Under the pieces are notes generated by a model. It saw only the letters and a program-made list of their open reading frames with translations. It was not told where the DNA came from and did not search any database. A stretch of 64,000 nt of DNA from an uncultured Clostridia bacterium. GTDB taxonomy: Bacteria > Bacillota > Clostridia > Oscillospirales > Feifaniaceae. Where the stretch lies: assembly GCA_944376235.1 (NCBI GenBank), contig CALWCA010000011.1, positions 1 to 64,000 on the forward strand, read 5' to 3'. Each line of letters starts with the position of its first letter. Positions within the stretch are counted from its first letter, which is position 1. A program made the position numbers and the translations under genes. This document shows, one piece after another, positions 16,324-27,560 of the stretch.

Positions 16324-16366
16324 AAAAGTTGACCAAAAGTTGACAGAAACAAGGGAAAAATTGACA
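16324..16366 (+). promoter_or_regulatory. Phased AAAAGTTGAC repeats upstream of the atp operon
   Basis: AAAAGTTGACC (16324), AAAAGTTGACA (16335) and AAAAATTGACA (16356) are direct repeats starting 11 and 21 bp apart, that is on one face of the helix. None has a matching -10 at 16-18 bp, so they look more like regulator sites than -35 boxes. The rest of 16165-16323 holds only a GC hairpin (16198-16209 with 16219-16230) and no gene. Confidence 0.5.
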
Positions 16367-16417
16367 GGCAGGGGGCCTTGCCGGCGACGGGCGGGAACCT
16401 GCCTGCGGCGTGCGTCC

Positions 16418-16453
16418 AAATCGTATCAAGATGAAATTTATGTAATACGATTT
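16418..16453. repeat. 9-bp inverted repeat in the atp upstream region
   Basis: AAATCGTAT (16418-16426) and ATACGATTT (16445-16453) are perfect inverted copies separated by 18 bp of AT-rich DNA that includes TATGTAAT. This could be an operator around a weak promoter. Confidence 0.45.
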
Positions 16454-16560
16454 TCCAAAGACGCCCGGAAAAATCCCGAAGTTGCCTAAAAAATGAGAGA
16501 ATGGAGACAGGAAAGTTAGTGACAATTGGGGTTGATTTTTTTTAAGAAAGGGAGTAGATT

Positions 16561-16596
16561 GGACATGAAACCGCAAATCAATGCGGTTTTTCTGTC
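16561..16596 (+). terminator. Candidate attenuator in the atp leader
   Basis: AAACCGCA (16568-16575) pairs with TGCGGTTT (16582-16589) and is followed by TTTC, with an outer GGAC/GTCC pairing (16561-16564 with 16593-16596). It lies about 35 bp before the first atp gene and could trim operon expression. Confidence 0.45.
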
Positions 16597-16628
16597 CGCA
16601 GAGAATCAAGCAGGGGGGATGAAACGAA

Positions 16629-16898
16629 ATGGCTTGTTGTCTGCTCGGCGTGCTTGGGGGGCTTCTTCAGGCACGCCTGCTGGCCGCTTTCACGAGGGCT
16701 GTGACAAGCAATCAGCTTGACACGCGCGCCGTGGCACGCGGCGTTTTGGAGACTTTTCTGCCGCTTTTGCTGCTGCTGCCGGTGGCAATTTTTGCGCCTT
16801 CGCAGCTGCCCTGGGCGGGCGGCGGTATGGTGACGGCACTGTTGTTGGGAACAGGGGTCTGTCTGATGCGGAAGAAGGGGGCGCGTCCCGATGTTTGA
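16629..16898 (+). CDS. Small membrane protein at head of atp operon (AtpI-like by position)
   Basis: 89 residues with two to three hydrophobic segments (CCLLGVLGGLL, LPLLLLLPVAIFAP, GGGMVTALLLGTGVCLM). It stands where atpI stands in many atp operons and overlaps atpB by 8 bp. AtpI proteins vary widely in sequence, so the assignment is by position, size and topology only; a role in c-ring assembly is inferred from that. The start follows a G6 run that can serve as ribosome site. Confidence 0.6.
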   Translation: MACCLLGVLGGLLQARLLAAFTRAVTSNQLDTRAVARGVLETFLPLLLLLPVAIFAPSQLPWAGGGMVTALLLGTGVCLMRKKGARPDV

Positions 16899-17787
16899 TA
16901 AAGTTTTATTTGCGGTTTCGGGGGCACTGGCGCTGGCGCTCTTTTTGTGGCGCCGGGCGGCGCTGCAGAAGCTGACGCAGGCCGGGGCACCCGAGAAAAA
17001 AGTGAAAAAGACCCGCCGCACCTTTGCCGTGCTGCTCACGGTGGCGCTCTATGAATTTGCCGCCAAGGGCGTTACGCTGGTGTTCGGCCCCAGCAGGGAG
17101 ATGGCTTTTGAGGTGGAGCTGTGGCCCGAGCGCATCGAGGTGATGGGCATGAGCCTCTCCACCACGGTGATTTTGTCGTGGTGCGTCATGGCCTTTCTGG
17201 TGGGCATTGCCATTGTGCTGCGGCTGACGGTGCTGCGCCGCATGCAGGACCCGCCCCGGGGGACGCAAAACGTTCTGGAAATCATGGTCGAGGCGGCCGA
17301 GCAGTACACGGGCTCGCGCGTTGAGGGCTTTGGCACCGATTTGAGTGCGTATATTTTCACGGTGGTCGCCTTTCTGGTCGGCTGTGCGGTCCTGGAGCTG
17401 TTCGGGCTGCATGCGCCGACTGCCGATATCACGATGACCTTTGCACTGGCCTTCGTGACCTTTTTGCTCATCAACTGGTGCGGCATCCGCCGCAAGGGCG
17501 TGCTGGGCCGCATCAAGAGCCTGGCACAGCCGACGCCGGTGGTTTTCCCCATCCGCGTCATCAGCGACTGCGCCGTCCCGGTTTCCATGGCCTGCCGACT
17601 GTTTGGCAACATGCTCGGCGGCATGATTGTCATGGATTTGATTTACAAATCCCTTGGCAACGGGGCCATCGGCATTCCCAGCGTGGTGGGGCTGTATTTC
17701 AACGTGTTCCACCCCCTCATCCAGGCCTTTATTTTCATCACGCTGACGCTGACCTTCATCAACGAGGCCACCGAAGAACAAGAATAA
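16891..17787 (+). CDS. atpB: ATP synthase Fo subunit a
   Basis: Subunit a forms the ion half-channels beside the c-ring. 298 residues, about 60-70 longer than common forms because of an N-terminal extra membrane segment and a basic stretch (KKVKKTRRTF). The essential arginine is in MACRLFGNMLGG (about residue 235), and the last helix region VFHPLIQAFIFITLTLTFI matches the family. It is followed by atpE after 39 bp with an AAGGAGG site. Confidence 0.93.
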   Translation: MFDKVLFAVSGALALALFLWRRAALQKLTQAGAPEKKVKKTRRTFAVLLTVALYEFAAKGVTLVFGPSREMAFEVELWPERIEVMGMSLSTTVILSWCVMAFLVGIAIVLRLTVLRRMQDPPRGTQNVLEIMVEAAEQYTGSRVEGFGTDLSAYIFTVVAFLVGCAVLELFGLHAPTADITMTFALAFVTFLLINWCGIRRKGVLGRIKSLAQPTPVVFPIRVISDCAVPVSMACRLFGNMLGGMIVMDLIYKSLGNGAIGIPSVVGLYFNVFHPLIQAFIFITLTLTFINEATEEQE

Positions 17788-17826
17788 CCAAAAAATTTTT
17801 ATAGAGACACTAAGGAGGAGTTCGTC

Positions 17827-18045
17827 ATGAACATTGCACTTGGAGCTGCACTTTGCCTATTATCCTGTGCGGCGAGCGGATTTGCCATGGGTATGGCCAC
17901 CGGAAAGGCGGTCGACGCCGTTGCCCGCCAGCCGGAGGCGTCGGGAAAAATCAATTCCATTTTGCTCATGGGCCTTGCACTGACCGAATCGACGGCCATT
18001 TACGGCTTTGTCACGGCGCTTATCATGATTTTCACCATGAAATAA
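17827..18045 (+). CDS. atpE: ATP synthase Fo subunit c
   Basis: A 72-residue two-helix c subunit, one protomer of the rotor ring. The loop VARQPEASGK is typical. The ion-binding glutamate is E54 in LTESTAIYGF. The ES-T-Y context resembles sodium-type c subunits, but the position of the sodium-ligand glutamine on helix 1 is Met21 (MGMATGKAV), so proton coupling seems more likely (inference). RBS TAAGGAGG is strong, which suits the high copy number of c. Confidence 0.95.
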   Translation: MNIALGAALCLLSCAASGFAMGMATGKAVDAVARQPEASGKINSILLMGLALTESTAIYGFVTALIMIFTMK

Positions 18046-18078
18046 GTCTGCAACTGCAACAACGGGAGGCGATATAGT

Positions 18079-18561
18079 ATGGAGATTTATCCGCTTGACA
18101 TCGTCATTCATATTATCAACATCGCCGTGCTCTACTTCCTGCTGCGCATGCTGCTCTACCGGCCAATCAGCAACTACCTGCAGGCCCGCAGCGCCCGCAT
18201 AGAGGGAGAGCTGGCCAAGGCACAGCAGACGCTCGAGCAGGCGGAGCAGACAAAGCAGCAGCTTGACCAGCGTCTGGCGGCGGCTGAGGAGGAGGCGCGC
18301 GCCATTGTGCGCCGGCAGGAGGAAAAGGCGGCCGAGGAATCGGCGCGCCTGCTTGACGATGCACGCAAGGGAGCCGATGAGATTATGGCGGCCGCCGCAG
18401 GGCGCATTGCCCAGGAGAAGGCGCACGCCATGAGCTCCATGAGGGAAGAGACGGCGCAGCTTGCCACGGAGATTGCCGCAAGGATTTTGCGGCGCGAGGT
18501 TTCGCTCGAGGACAACCGCGCCGTTGTGAGCAATTTTTTCAGTGAGATGGAGAAGCAATGA
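18079..18561 (+). CDS. atpF: ATP synthase Fo subunit b
   Basis: 160 residues: one N-terminal membrane helix (IHIINIAVLYFLLRMLLY), then a long Ala/Glu/Gln-rich coiled coil to the end, the peripheral stalk. The conserved RPISNYLQAR lies just after the membrane. Its stop overlaps the start of the delta-alpha fusion (ATGA). In other ATP synthases the b C-terminus binds the delta C-terminal domain, and that domain is exactly the part kept in the next gene. Confidence 0.93.
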   Translation: MEIYPLDIVIHIINIAVLYFLLRMLLYRPISNYLQARSARIEGELAKAQQTLEQAEQTKQQLDQRLAAAEEEARAIVRRQEEKAAEESARLLDDARKGADEIMAAAAGRIAQEKAHAMSSMREETAQLATEIAARILRREVSLEDNRAVVSNFFSEMEKQ

Positions 18562-20304
18562 ACAAACCGATACTCAGGGTTGCGCCGCCGTATGACGAGA
18601 GCGAAATCCGCTCCATCACACAGGGATTTGAGGCGCTCTTTGGAAAAAAGCTGGATTTTGAAGTGGTGCCCGACGAGTCGCTGCTGGGCGGCTTTGTGGC
18701 GCGCATCGGAAACCGCGTGTTCGACGCCAGCCTTTCGCTCTCCCCCTTTCGGGAGGACAAGGTGCTGTCGGCGCGCGACATGGATTTTTTGGAGGACGAG
18801 GAGCCCGAGCTCGAGTCGGTCAGCGACTTTTTGCGTCGGCGCATCGAGCAGGCCGATCTCTCGCCCGACATTTACGAGTCGGGCAGCGTAAAAAGCTGCG
18901 CCGACGGCATCGTGCAGATTGACGGTCTGCCCCACAGCCGCTACGGCGAGCTGCTCTCCTTTGAGGGGGGCATTGTCGGGCTGGCGCTCGATTTGCGCTT
19001 AGACGGCGTGGGCGCCGTTTTGCTGGGCGGCGAGAGCGTGCTGCCTGGAACCCAGGTGCGCGGCACGGGGCATGTGGCCGACATCTGTGTGGGAGAGGAG
19101 CTGCTGGGCCGCGTGATCGACCCCATCGGGCGCGCCCTGGACGGCAAGGCGCTCAACGCCGCGCAGTTTCGCCCCATCGAATGCCCCGCCCCCTCCATCA
19201 TGCACCGCGCGGCGGTCAACACGCCGCTTGAGACTGGCATTCTGGCCGTCGACAGCATGATTCCCATTGGGAGAGGGCAAAGGGAGCTCATCATCGGAGA
19301 CCGGCAGACCGGGAAGACCTCCATTGCGCTGTCGGCCATTTTGAATCAAAAAGGAAAGGGCGTACTGTGCGTCTACTGCGCCGTGGGGCAGAAGGCCTCG
19401 AGCGTGGCGGGCGTGGTGCACACGCTCGAGCAGGCGGGGGCGCTGTCCAACACGGTAGTTGTGTCGGCCAGTGCTGCCGACTCGGCCGCCATGCAGTATA
19501 TTGCGCCCTACGCCGCCTGCTCGATTGCCGAGCACTTCATGCTGCAGGGGCGCGACGTGCTCATTGTCTACGACGATCTGTCCAAGCACGCCGTGGCCTA
19601 CCGGGCCATGTCGCTGCTGCTGCGCCGCCCGTCGGGCCGTGAGGCCTACCCCGGCGACGTGTTTTATCTGCACAGCCGCCTGCTGGAGCGGGCGGCAAAG
19701 CTCTCCCCTGCCCTGGGCGGCGGCTCCATGACGGCGCTGCCCATCGTGGAGACGCTGGCCGGCGACATCTCGGCCTACATCCCCACCAACGTCATTTCGA
19801 TCACCGACGGACAGATTTATCTGGAGAGCGAGCTCTTCAACGCCGGCGTGCGCCCCGCTATCAACGTGGGCCTTTCGGTGTCGCGCGTGGGCCGCTCTGC
19901 CCAAACCAAGGCCATGAAGCAGGTGTCGGGAAGCCTGCGCCTGTCGGTGGCGCAATACCGCGACATGGCGGTCTTTGCCCAGTTTGGCGCCGACATCGAC
20001 GCCGCCACGGCGCAGATGCTGCGCGACGGCGAGCGCCTGACCGAGCTGCTCAAGCAGCCCCAGGAGGAGCTGCTTCCCCTGTCGCGCCAGGTCTGCCTGC
20101 TGCTGGCCGCCGAAAACGGCGTGTTTTCCGAAACGCCCATTTCCCAGGTGGCGCAGCGTCGGGCGGCGCTGCTCTCGGCGCTGGCCGCCGAGGAGGGCTC
20201 CACGCTGCGCGCCGTCGACAGCACCGGTGCTCTGACGCAGGCGCAGCAGGAGTCTCTCGTGGCCTGCATGGAGCGCTTCAAGGCGCGAAAGGACGGTGAG
20301 GGCG

Positions 20305-20321
<17 letters not shown>
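18558..20321 (+). CDS. atpA: ATP synthase delta C-terminal domain fused to subunit alpha
   Basis: 587 residues, about 85 more than usual alpha. Residues 1-70 match the C-terminal domain of delta (AtpH): KKLDFEVVPDESLLGGFVAR and IGNRVFDASL parallel the SLLGG-RIGD-VIDGS pattern. No delta N-terminal domain is present here or as a separate gene. A short acidic linker (about 75-88) leads into a normal alpha N-terminus (LRRRIEQADL), then the beta-barrel, the P-loop GDRQTGKTS (about 243-251) and the DDLSKHAVAYR and VGRSAQTKAMK motifs. The reading frame is continuous with no separate start or site between the two parts. So the delta function, linking b to the top of F1, is probably carried on alpha itself. 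Confidence 0.93.
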
Positions 20322-22567
<2,246 letters not shown>

Positions 22568-22568
<1 letters not shown>

Positions 22569-22984
22569 TGGGGGCGACCTATTCTCTGGAAATTCTCACG
22601 CCCGAGCGCCAGTTTTTTCAAGGGCAGGTGCAGGCGCTCACCATCCCAGCTCCCGACGGGGAGCTCACCGTGCTGGCGGGGCATGCGCCGCTCATCGTGC
22701 CGCTTGTAGTTGGCGTGCTGCGCATCAAGCAGGAGGACTCCTGGAAGGAGGCCTTCACCTCGGAGGGCTTTATGGAGGTGCGGGAAAACAGCGTGCTGGT
22801 TTTTGCGCAGGCCTGCGAATGGCCGCAGGAGATCGACGCCCGGCGCGCACAGGCGGCCGAGCGCCGTGCGGCGGAGCGGCTGCGGCAAAAGCGCAGCATG
22901 AGTGAATACAAGCAGTCCAAAATCGCCCTGGCCCGCGCCATGGCACGGCTGCGGGTCAGCCAGACCCAGTCAAAATATCATTAA
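22568..22984 (+). CDS. atpC: ATP synthase F1 subunit epsilon
   Basis: 138 residues. The N-terminal beta-sandwich (LEILTPERQFFQGQVQAL, PAPDGELTVLAGHAPL) is canonical. The C-terminal helices, which inhibit ATP hydrolysis in other species, are present but strongly basic (AAERLRQKRSMSEYKQSK). Last gene of the operon, followed by a 40-bp palindrome. Confidence 0.93.
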
Positions 22985-22990
22985 GCCGCA

Positions 22991-23030
22991 GGCGGGGGCC
23001 CTTTTTCCCATGGGAAAAAGGGCCCCCGCC
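22991..23030 (+). terminator. Perfect 40-bp palindrome after atpC (terminator)
   Basis: 22991-23010 is exactly the reverse complement of 23011-23030, with no loop bases. It starts 6 bp past the atpC stop and is followed by TTTGCCCTTT. Most likely it ends the atp transcript. Confidence 0.75.
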
Positions 23031-23107
23031 TTTGCCCTTTGGGGGGGCCAGGGGAGCCCCCTCCCCTCCCCCGGCCTCCCAAAGGACCTTGCCCGGGCCG
23101 GCGCGAT

Positions 23108-23137
23108 TTGACAAGTCGCAATCGAACCCGGTATACT
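23108..23137 (+). promoter_or_regulatory. Promoter of the GH3 gene
   Basis: TTGACA (23108-23113), 18 bp, TATACT (23132-23137). The about 170-nt leader contains a 10-bp hairpin CCCAAAGCCC/GGGCTTTGGG (23268-23290). Confidence 0.75.
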
Positions 23138-23315
23138 GGGCAAGGAAAACGACGGGCCTTCTGAGCTTTTCTGCGGCGCTTGCCGCCCTTGCGGGGGCGC
23201 AGGTTTTGGAGGGGTGCTGCGGGCGGCAGGGGCCTTTTCTTTTGAGGGGAGAGGGTGCGGCGCTTTGCCCAAAGCCCGCAGGGCTTTGGGGGCCGCCGGG
23301 AAGGGAGAAAAGTCT

Positions 23316-24548
23316 ATGGCAAAGTGGAAAAGACAAGCCGCGCTGCTGTGCCTTGCGGCCTGCCTGGCCTGCGGCGGCGCAAAAGCGCCGCCGCGCCAGG
23401 CGCAAAGCGCCGCGCCGGCCCTGCCCTGCGCCGTGGGCGCCGCCTTCGCCGCGCAGCAAAGCCCTCTGACGCACAGGCTTTTGGAGAAGAGCGGCACGCG
23501 GCCGCCCCTTTCGCACAGGGAGGCCTATGTCCCGCTCTCCCCGGGGCAAAAGGCGGAGCGCTGGCTTGCTGTTTTGAGCCCCGCGCAAAAGGTGGGGCAG
23601 CTTTTGCTGGTGCGCTTTCCCCTTTCGGGGGCGCAGGAGCTGGCGCAGGAGGTGCAGCCGGGCGGGTATCTGCTGTTTGCAAGGGATGTGGCCCGGCAGA
23701 CACCCGACAGCCTGCGGGAGCTGCTGGAGAGCTGCCAGAGCGGGGTGCTGGTGCCCATGCTGACGGGCGTTGACGAGGAGGGCGGGACCGTGGTGCGCAT
23801 CAGCGCCTTTGCACAGTACCGCGAGAGCCCCTTCCCCTCTCCGAGGGAGCTGATGGAAGAAGGGGGCTCCGAGGCCGCCGCGCGCGACGCCGGGGAAAAG
23901 GCGGCGCTGCTGCTGTCGCTTGGCATCAACCTCAATCTCGGCCCGGTGTGCGACATCGCCGACGACCCTGACGCCTTTTTGTACGCCCGCTCTGCGGGAG
24001 ATAATGCAGAGACAGTGAGCGAATTTGTGCGCGCCGTGGTGACGGCAAGCCGGCAGCAGGGCCTTGGCTGCGCGCTCAAGCATTTCCCGGGCTATGGCAA
24101 CAATGCCGACACCCATGTGGGAGAGGCGGTCGACCGCCGTCCGCTCGAGGCCTTTGAGAGCCGGGATTTTTTGCCCTTTGAGGCCGGCATTGCCGCCGGG
24201 GCGGGCGCCGTGATGGTGTCGCACAACACGATGTGCTGTGTGGACGAAACGCTGCCCGCCTCGCTCTCGCCCGCCGTACACGCCCTGCTGCGCGGGGAGC
24301 TCGGGTTTGACGGAGTGGTCATCAGCGACGATCTGGACATGGCGGCCGTGGCGCAGGGCGCCGACCAGGGAGAGCTTGCGGTCGCGGCGCTGCTGGCCGG
24401 CAACGACTTGCTGTGTACCGGCAGCCCCCTTGAGGCCTCGCAGGCGCTGCTGCGGGCGCTGGAGGAGGGGCGCCTGTCCCGCGAGAGGCTGGACCAATCG
24501 GTGTTTCGCATCCTGCTTTGGAAGGCGTCGCTCGGGCTGCTCCCGTGA
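23316..24548 (+). CDS. GH3 family beta-N-acetylhexosaminidase-like lipoprotein
   Basis: 410 residues. ATG 23316 follows AAGGGAG. A lipoprotein signal (LLCLAACLACGG) places it on the outer face of the membrane. The GH3 barrel has GVDEEGGTVVRI, KHFPGYGNNADTHVG (about 255-269) and the nucleophile Asp in VISDDLDM (about 337). NagZ-type enzymes usually read KHFPGHGDT; here the His of GHG is Tyr while a later D-T-H is kept. It probably removes GlcNAc from peptidoglycan or glycans outside the cell; phosphorylase activity, known in this family, is an alternative. Confidence 0.88.
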   Translation: MAKWKRQAALLCLAACLACGGAKAPPRQAQSAAPALPCAVGAAFAAQQSPLTHRLLEKSGTRPPLSHREAYVPLSPGQKAERWLAVLSPAQKVGQLLLVRFPLSGAQELAQEVQPGGYLLFARDVARQTPDSLRELLESCQSGVLVPMLTGVDEEGGTVVRISAFAQYRESPFPSPRELMEEGGSEAAARDAGEKAALLLSLGINLNLGPVCDIADDPDAFLYARSAGDNAETVSEFVRAVVTASRQQGLGCALKHFPGYGNNADTHVGEAVDRRPLEAFESRDFLPFEAGIAAGAGAVMVSHNTMCCVDETLPASLSPAVHALLRGELGFDGVVISDDLDMAAVAQGADQGELAVAALLAGNDLLCTGSPLEASQALLRALEEGRLSRERLDQSVFRILLWKASLGLLP

Positions 24549-24573
24549 GAGGTGCCAGCCCAGGCCCTTCCGC

Positions 24574-24637
24574 AAGGCTTTGAAAGAAGGCGCGCGTCTT
24601 TTTTAAGACGCGCGCCTTCTTGTGCAAAGCCTTTTTT
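24574..24637. terminator. Bidirectional terminator between convergent genes
   Basis: Inner 16-bp stem (24585-24600 with 24605-24620) and outer stem AAGGCTTT/AAAGCCTT (24574-24581 with 24626-24633) ending in T6. It lies between the GH3 gene and the convergent aldehyde dehydrogenase gene. Confidence 0.88.
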
Positions 24638-24673
24638 ATAAGGACAAGCCCCTTCTGCCGGCGGGCCACGCCC

Positions 24674-26032
24674 TTATCGCAGGGCCCTGCGGACAAGGAA
24701 GTCCTTGACCGGGGAATAGGGCTGATAGCGTAGTGGCAAATCCAGCCGCGAGCCCCGCACAAGCGACTGAGGCCGGGAAAAGGCCTCAAAGCCGGCGGCG
24801 CCGTGGTAGCTGCCCATGCCGCTTGCCCCCACCCCGCCAAAGGGCAGCGAGGGGGAGACCAGGTGCATGACAGTGTCGTTGACGCAGCCGCCGCCAAAGC
24901 GCAGCGCCGCCGTCATGCGGGCGACCTGCCCGCTGTCTTGGGAAAAGAGGTAAAAGGCGAGCGGCGCCGGACGGGACGAGATAAAATCGAGCGCCTCGCG
25001 CTCTCCCTCACAGGACAGCACCGGCAAAACGGGGCCGAAGATTTCCTCCTGCATAAGGGGGGAGGCGGGATCCGGCTCGTCGACCAGCGTGGGGGACAGC
25101 CGCAGCCCCTTCCACAGGCCGCCGTACACCACCCTCTGCCCCTCCAGCAGCCCGGCCAGGCGGCGGGCGTGCCGGTCGTTGACAATGCGCGGATAGCCGG
25201 AAGGAAAGGGGCTGCCGCCTGTCTGACGCTCAAACTCCCGCTCGAGCAGCGTCATCAGGCGCGCCTTGATGCTGCGGTGGGCCAGCACATAGTCGGGGGC
25301 CACGCAGGTCTGTCCGGCGCACAGCAGCTTGCCGAAGACGATGCGGCGCGCGGCAAGGGGCAAATCCGCGCTCTTGTCGACATAGACGGGGCTCTTCCCT
25401 CCCAGCTCAAGCACCGTCGGGGTGAGGTGCTGCGCCGCCTTTTCCAGCACCAGGCGGCCCACTGTCTCTCCCCCGGTGAAGAAAATCATGTCGTAGGCCT
25501 GTTCCAGCAGGGCGGCGTTTTGCTCCCTGCCCCCCTGCACAACCGCAGCCAGGCGGCTGTCAAAGGTCTGCTCTATCAGGCGGGCCAGCAGCGCTGAGCT
25601 GGCGGGAGCGTAAGCCGAGGGCTTGAGGATGGCGGTGTTTCCCGCCGCCAGGGCGCTGGCAAGGGGCTGAAGCGTCAGCAAAAAGGGATAGTTCCAGGGG
25701 CTGAGAATGAGCGTGACGCCAAAGGGCACGCGCATCACCTGCGAGCGGGCGGGAAAAAGGGCGGGCGGCGTTTTGACGCGCTTTGGCGCCGCCAGGGAGG
25801 GCAGCCTGCGCAGCAGGAAGGAGAGCTCCTGCAGCACAAGGCCGGTTTCGGTGAGATAGGCCTCGCTTTTGGATTTGCCAAGGTCGAGGAAAAGCGCGTG
25901 GGCAATGTCGTCCTGATGCAGCGCAACGGTGCGCCGCAGCGCCAGCAGGGCCTGCTGCCTGGCGGCTAAGGGTTTTGTGGCGCCGCTTTGAAAGTAGGTA
26001 CGCTGAGCGTCAAGCAGGGAGCAAAGCTCCAT
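24674..26032 (-). CDS. Aldehyde dehydrogenase (class 3-like)
   Basis: 452 residues, NAD(P)-dependent oxidation of aldehydes. ATG 26032 is 8 bp from GGAGG. The catalytic Glu is in LELGGKSP (about 208) and the catalytic Cys in CAGQTCVAPDY (about 241), numbers very close to class 3 ALDH enzymes. SPWNYPF and SLPFGGVGASGMGSYHG are also class 3 features. No C-terminal membrane anchor is seen; the end is basic. It probably detoxifies medium- or long-chain aldehydes (inference). Confidence 0.93.
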   Translation of the reverse strand: MELCSLLDAQRTYFQSGATKPLAARQQALLALRRTVALHQDDIAHALFLDLGKSKSEAYLTETGLVLQELSFLLRRLPSLAAPKRVKTPPALFPARSQVMRVPFGVTLILSPWNYPFLLTLQPLASALAAGNTAILKPSAYAPASSALLARLIEQTFDSRLAAVVQGGREQNAALLEQAYDMIFFTGGETVGRLVLEKAAQHLTPTVLELGGKSPVYVDKSADLPLAARRIVFGKLLCAGQTCVAPDYVLAHRSIKARLMTLLEREFERQTGGSPFPSGYPRIVNDRHARRLAGLLEGQRVVYGGLWKGLRLSPTLVDEPDPASPLMQEEIFGPVLPVLSCEGEREALDFISSRPAPLAFYLFSQDSGQVARMTAALRFGGGCVNDTVMHLVSPSLPFGGVGASGMGSYHGAAGFEAFSRPQSLVRGSRLDLPLRYQPYSPVKDFLVRRALR

Positions 26033-26214
26033 AAAAACCACCTCCTTGAGAAAATGGAAGGACCCTTTTCCACGGAGAAGGCCGTGGACGGCCCTTGGGC
26101 AGGGATACGGGGCTGCTGCGGCCGGGTGCAGGGGGACGGGCGCGGGCCGCAGGGGGGAAAAGGCGCGCGGTGACCGGATGCGCCGCGCTGCAAAACGCCG
26201 GGGGCTCGCGGGAC

Positions 26215-26250
26215 AAAAAACGCGCAGGCATGACCCATGCCTGCGCGTTT
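26215..26250 (-). terminator. Terminator of the G5/3D gene
   Basis: A 15-bp perfect stem (26250-26236 with 26232-26218), loop of 3, followed on the minus strand by T6. The remaining 26033-26214, upstream of the aldehyde dehydrogenase, shows no clear promoter. Confidence 0.88.
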
Positions 26251-26314
26251 GAAGCGGTTGCTGCGGAATGCGCCGGCATACGGGAGCCGGAGCCCCTTTG
26301 CCGGAAAGCTTTTG

Positions 26315-27322
26315 CTAGTCGGCCAGCACATAGACCGTAACCTTGCGGCGGCCAAACGAGATGGCCTCGTCATAGGTCTCAAAGAAGAGGTCGATGCGGT
26401 TGCCCTTGATGGCGCCACCCGTGTCCTCGGCCACGGCAAAGCCGTAGCATTCCGATCCGTCGGGATAGGTGATATACAGACGGCTGCCCAGAGGGATGAC
26501 CTTGGGGTCGACCGCGACATAGCCCACCTGCACGGCCTTGCCCGAGGCCGTCACATCGCCCCAGTGGCCGCTTTCCCCATAGGTGTAGGCGGTGGCGGTC
26601 ATATCAAGCACATAGGAATACCGGGTGGCGGCCGAACGCGAGGTGGCCACCGTGCCGCCCACGCCGTAGGCGACCACGGCGGTCACGGGCTCCTTGACGA
26701 CCTCTTCGGACAACACCACGCTTTCCACCAGCGTGTCGCCCAGATAGCGGTTTTCCCGGATGGTGCGCAGCAGGCCCTCTTGCCCGGGCGTGCGCTCCAC
26801 GAAGGTGCCCTCCGGCACGGAGGTGGAGGCCACGCGCTGCACCTGGAAGGGTAGGGCGCTTTCCACGACCTCGGTCTCCCGGCGCATGCGGGTCAGGCGG
26901 ATTTCTGCTTCGTCGGTCAGCAGTGTGTCAAAGGGCAGGTTGGCGGCGTCGCCCTCGCGGATCTCCACGCCCGCCTGCTCAAGCAGGGCGCCCACCGAGG
27001 CGCCGTAGGTGCGCACGACCACGCTGCGGCCGTCTGCCACGACGGTGACGGGGAATTTGCGATGGATAAGAATGTTCAGCAGTCTGTTGCTGCTTTCGGT
27101 AAGCTCCACAAGATCGTCAGCCTGCGGGACAAAGGCGCTGTTTTGCGCGATGACCAGAGGGTCGGCGCTCACGGTGGGGACAACGTCGCTCTCATCGCCC
27201 AGCCACAGCGTTGCGGACTTGGTTTGCAGGGCCAGCGTCAGCAGAACAGATACCGTTACAACGGCCAGCGTCACAGGGGCAAAATGCCTTGCGCGCTGCA
27301 AAAAAGAATGTTTGTCAGTCAA
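26315..27322 (-). CDS. G5 and 3D domain protein (YabE/resuscitation-factor-like)
   Basis: 335 residues. One N-terminal membrane or signal segment (FAPVTLAVVTVSVLLTLAL), then DUF348-like repeats (about 85-185), a G5 domain (EEVVKEPVTAVVAYG region) and a C-terminal 3D domain with three conserved aspartates in MTATAYT, VAVDPKVIPLGSRLYI and AEDTGGAIKGNRIDLFF. The 3D fold is that of lytic transglycosylases acting on peptidoglycan, and YabE-type proteins take part in cell-wall turnover. A TTG start at 27322 is preferred because GGAGG is 7 bp away, while the ATG at 27328 is only 1 bp from it. A -10-like TACAAT lies at 27432-27427. Confidence 0.92.
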   Translation of the reverse strand: MTDKHSFLQRARHFAPVTLAVVTVSVLLTLALQTKSATLWLGDESDVVPTVSADPLVIAQNSAFVPQADDLVELTESSNRLLNILIHRKFPVTVVADGRSVVVRTYGASVGALLEQAGVEIREGDAANLPFDTLLTDEAEIRLTRMRRETEVVESALPFQVQRVASTSVPEGTFVERTPGQEGLLRTIRENRYLGDTLVESVVLSEEVVKEPVTAVVAYGVGGTVATSRSAATRYSYVLDMTATAYTYGESGHWGDVTASGKAVQVGYVAVDPKVIPLGSRLYITYPDGSECYGFAVAEDTGGAIKGNRIDLFFETYDEAISFGRRKVTVYVLAD

Positions 27323-27560
27323 AACCATACCTCCGTTAGTTTCAATGGGAAAGAGCGGGCGGCACGGGGTCGCGTGCCGGGCGCCTTCCTTGGACACCTC
27401 TGTCCGCAGAGGGGGCTCTTTACCACATTGTACCCTCTTTCGGTGTGGAAAAAACGGAAAGTGCGAGAGGGATTTGTAAATTTATCCGTTGTTTTTTCTG
27501 AAAAAGATTCAAAAACGGACAAATTGAGGGGATTTGCGACGTCAAAATGCGCCGCCTTGC

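Noticed and set aside
16328-16366. TTGACA boxes as -35 elements of the atp promoter
   Set aside because: No acceptable -10 at 16-19 bp from any of the three copies.
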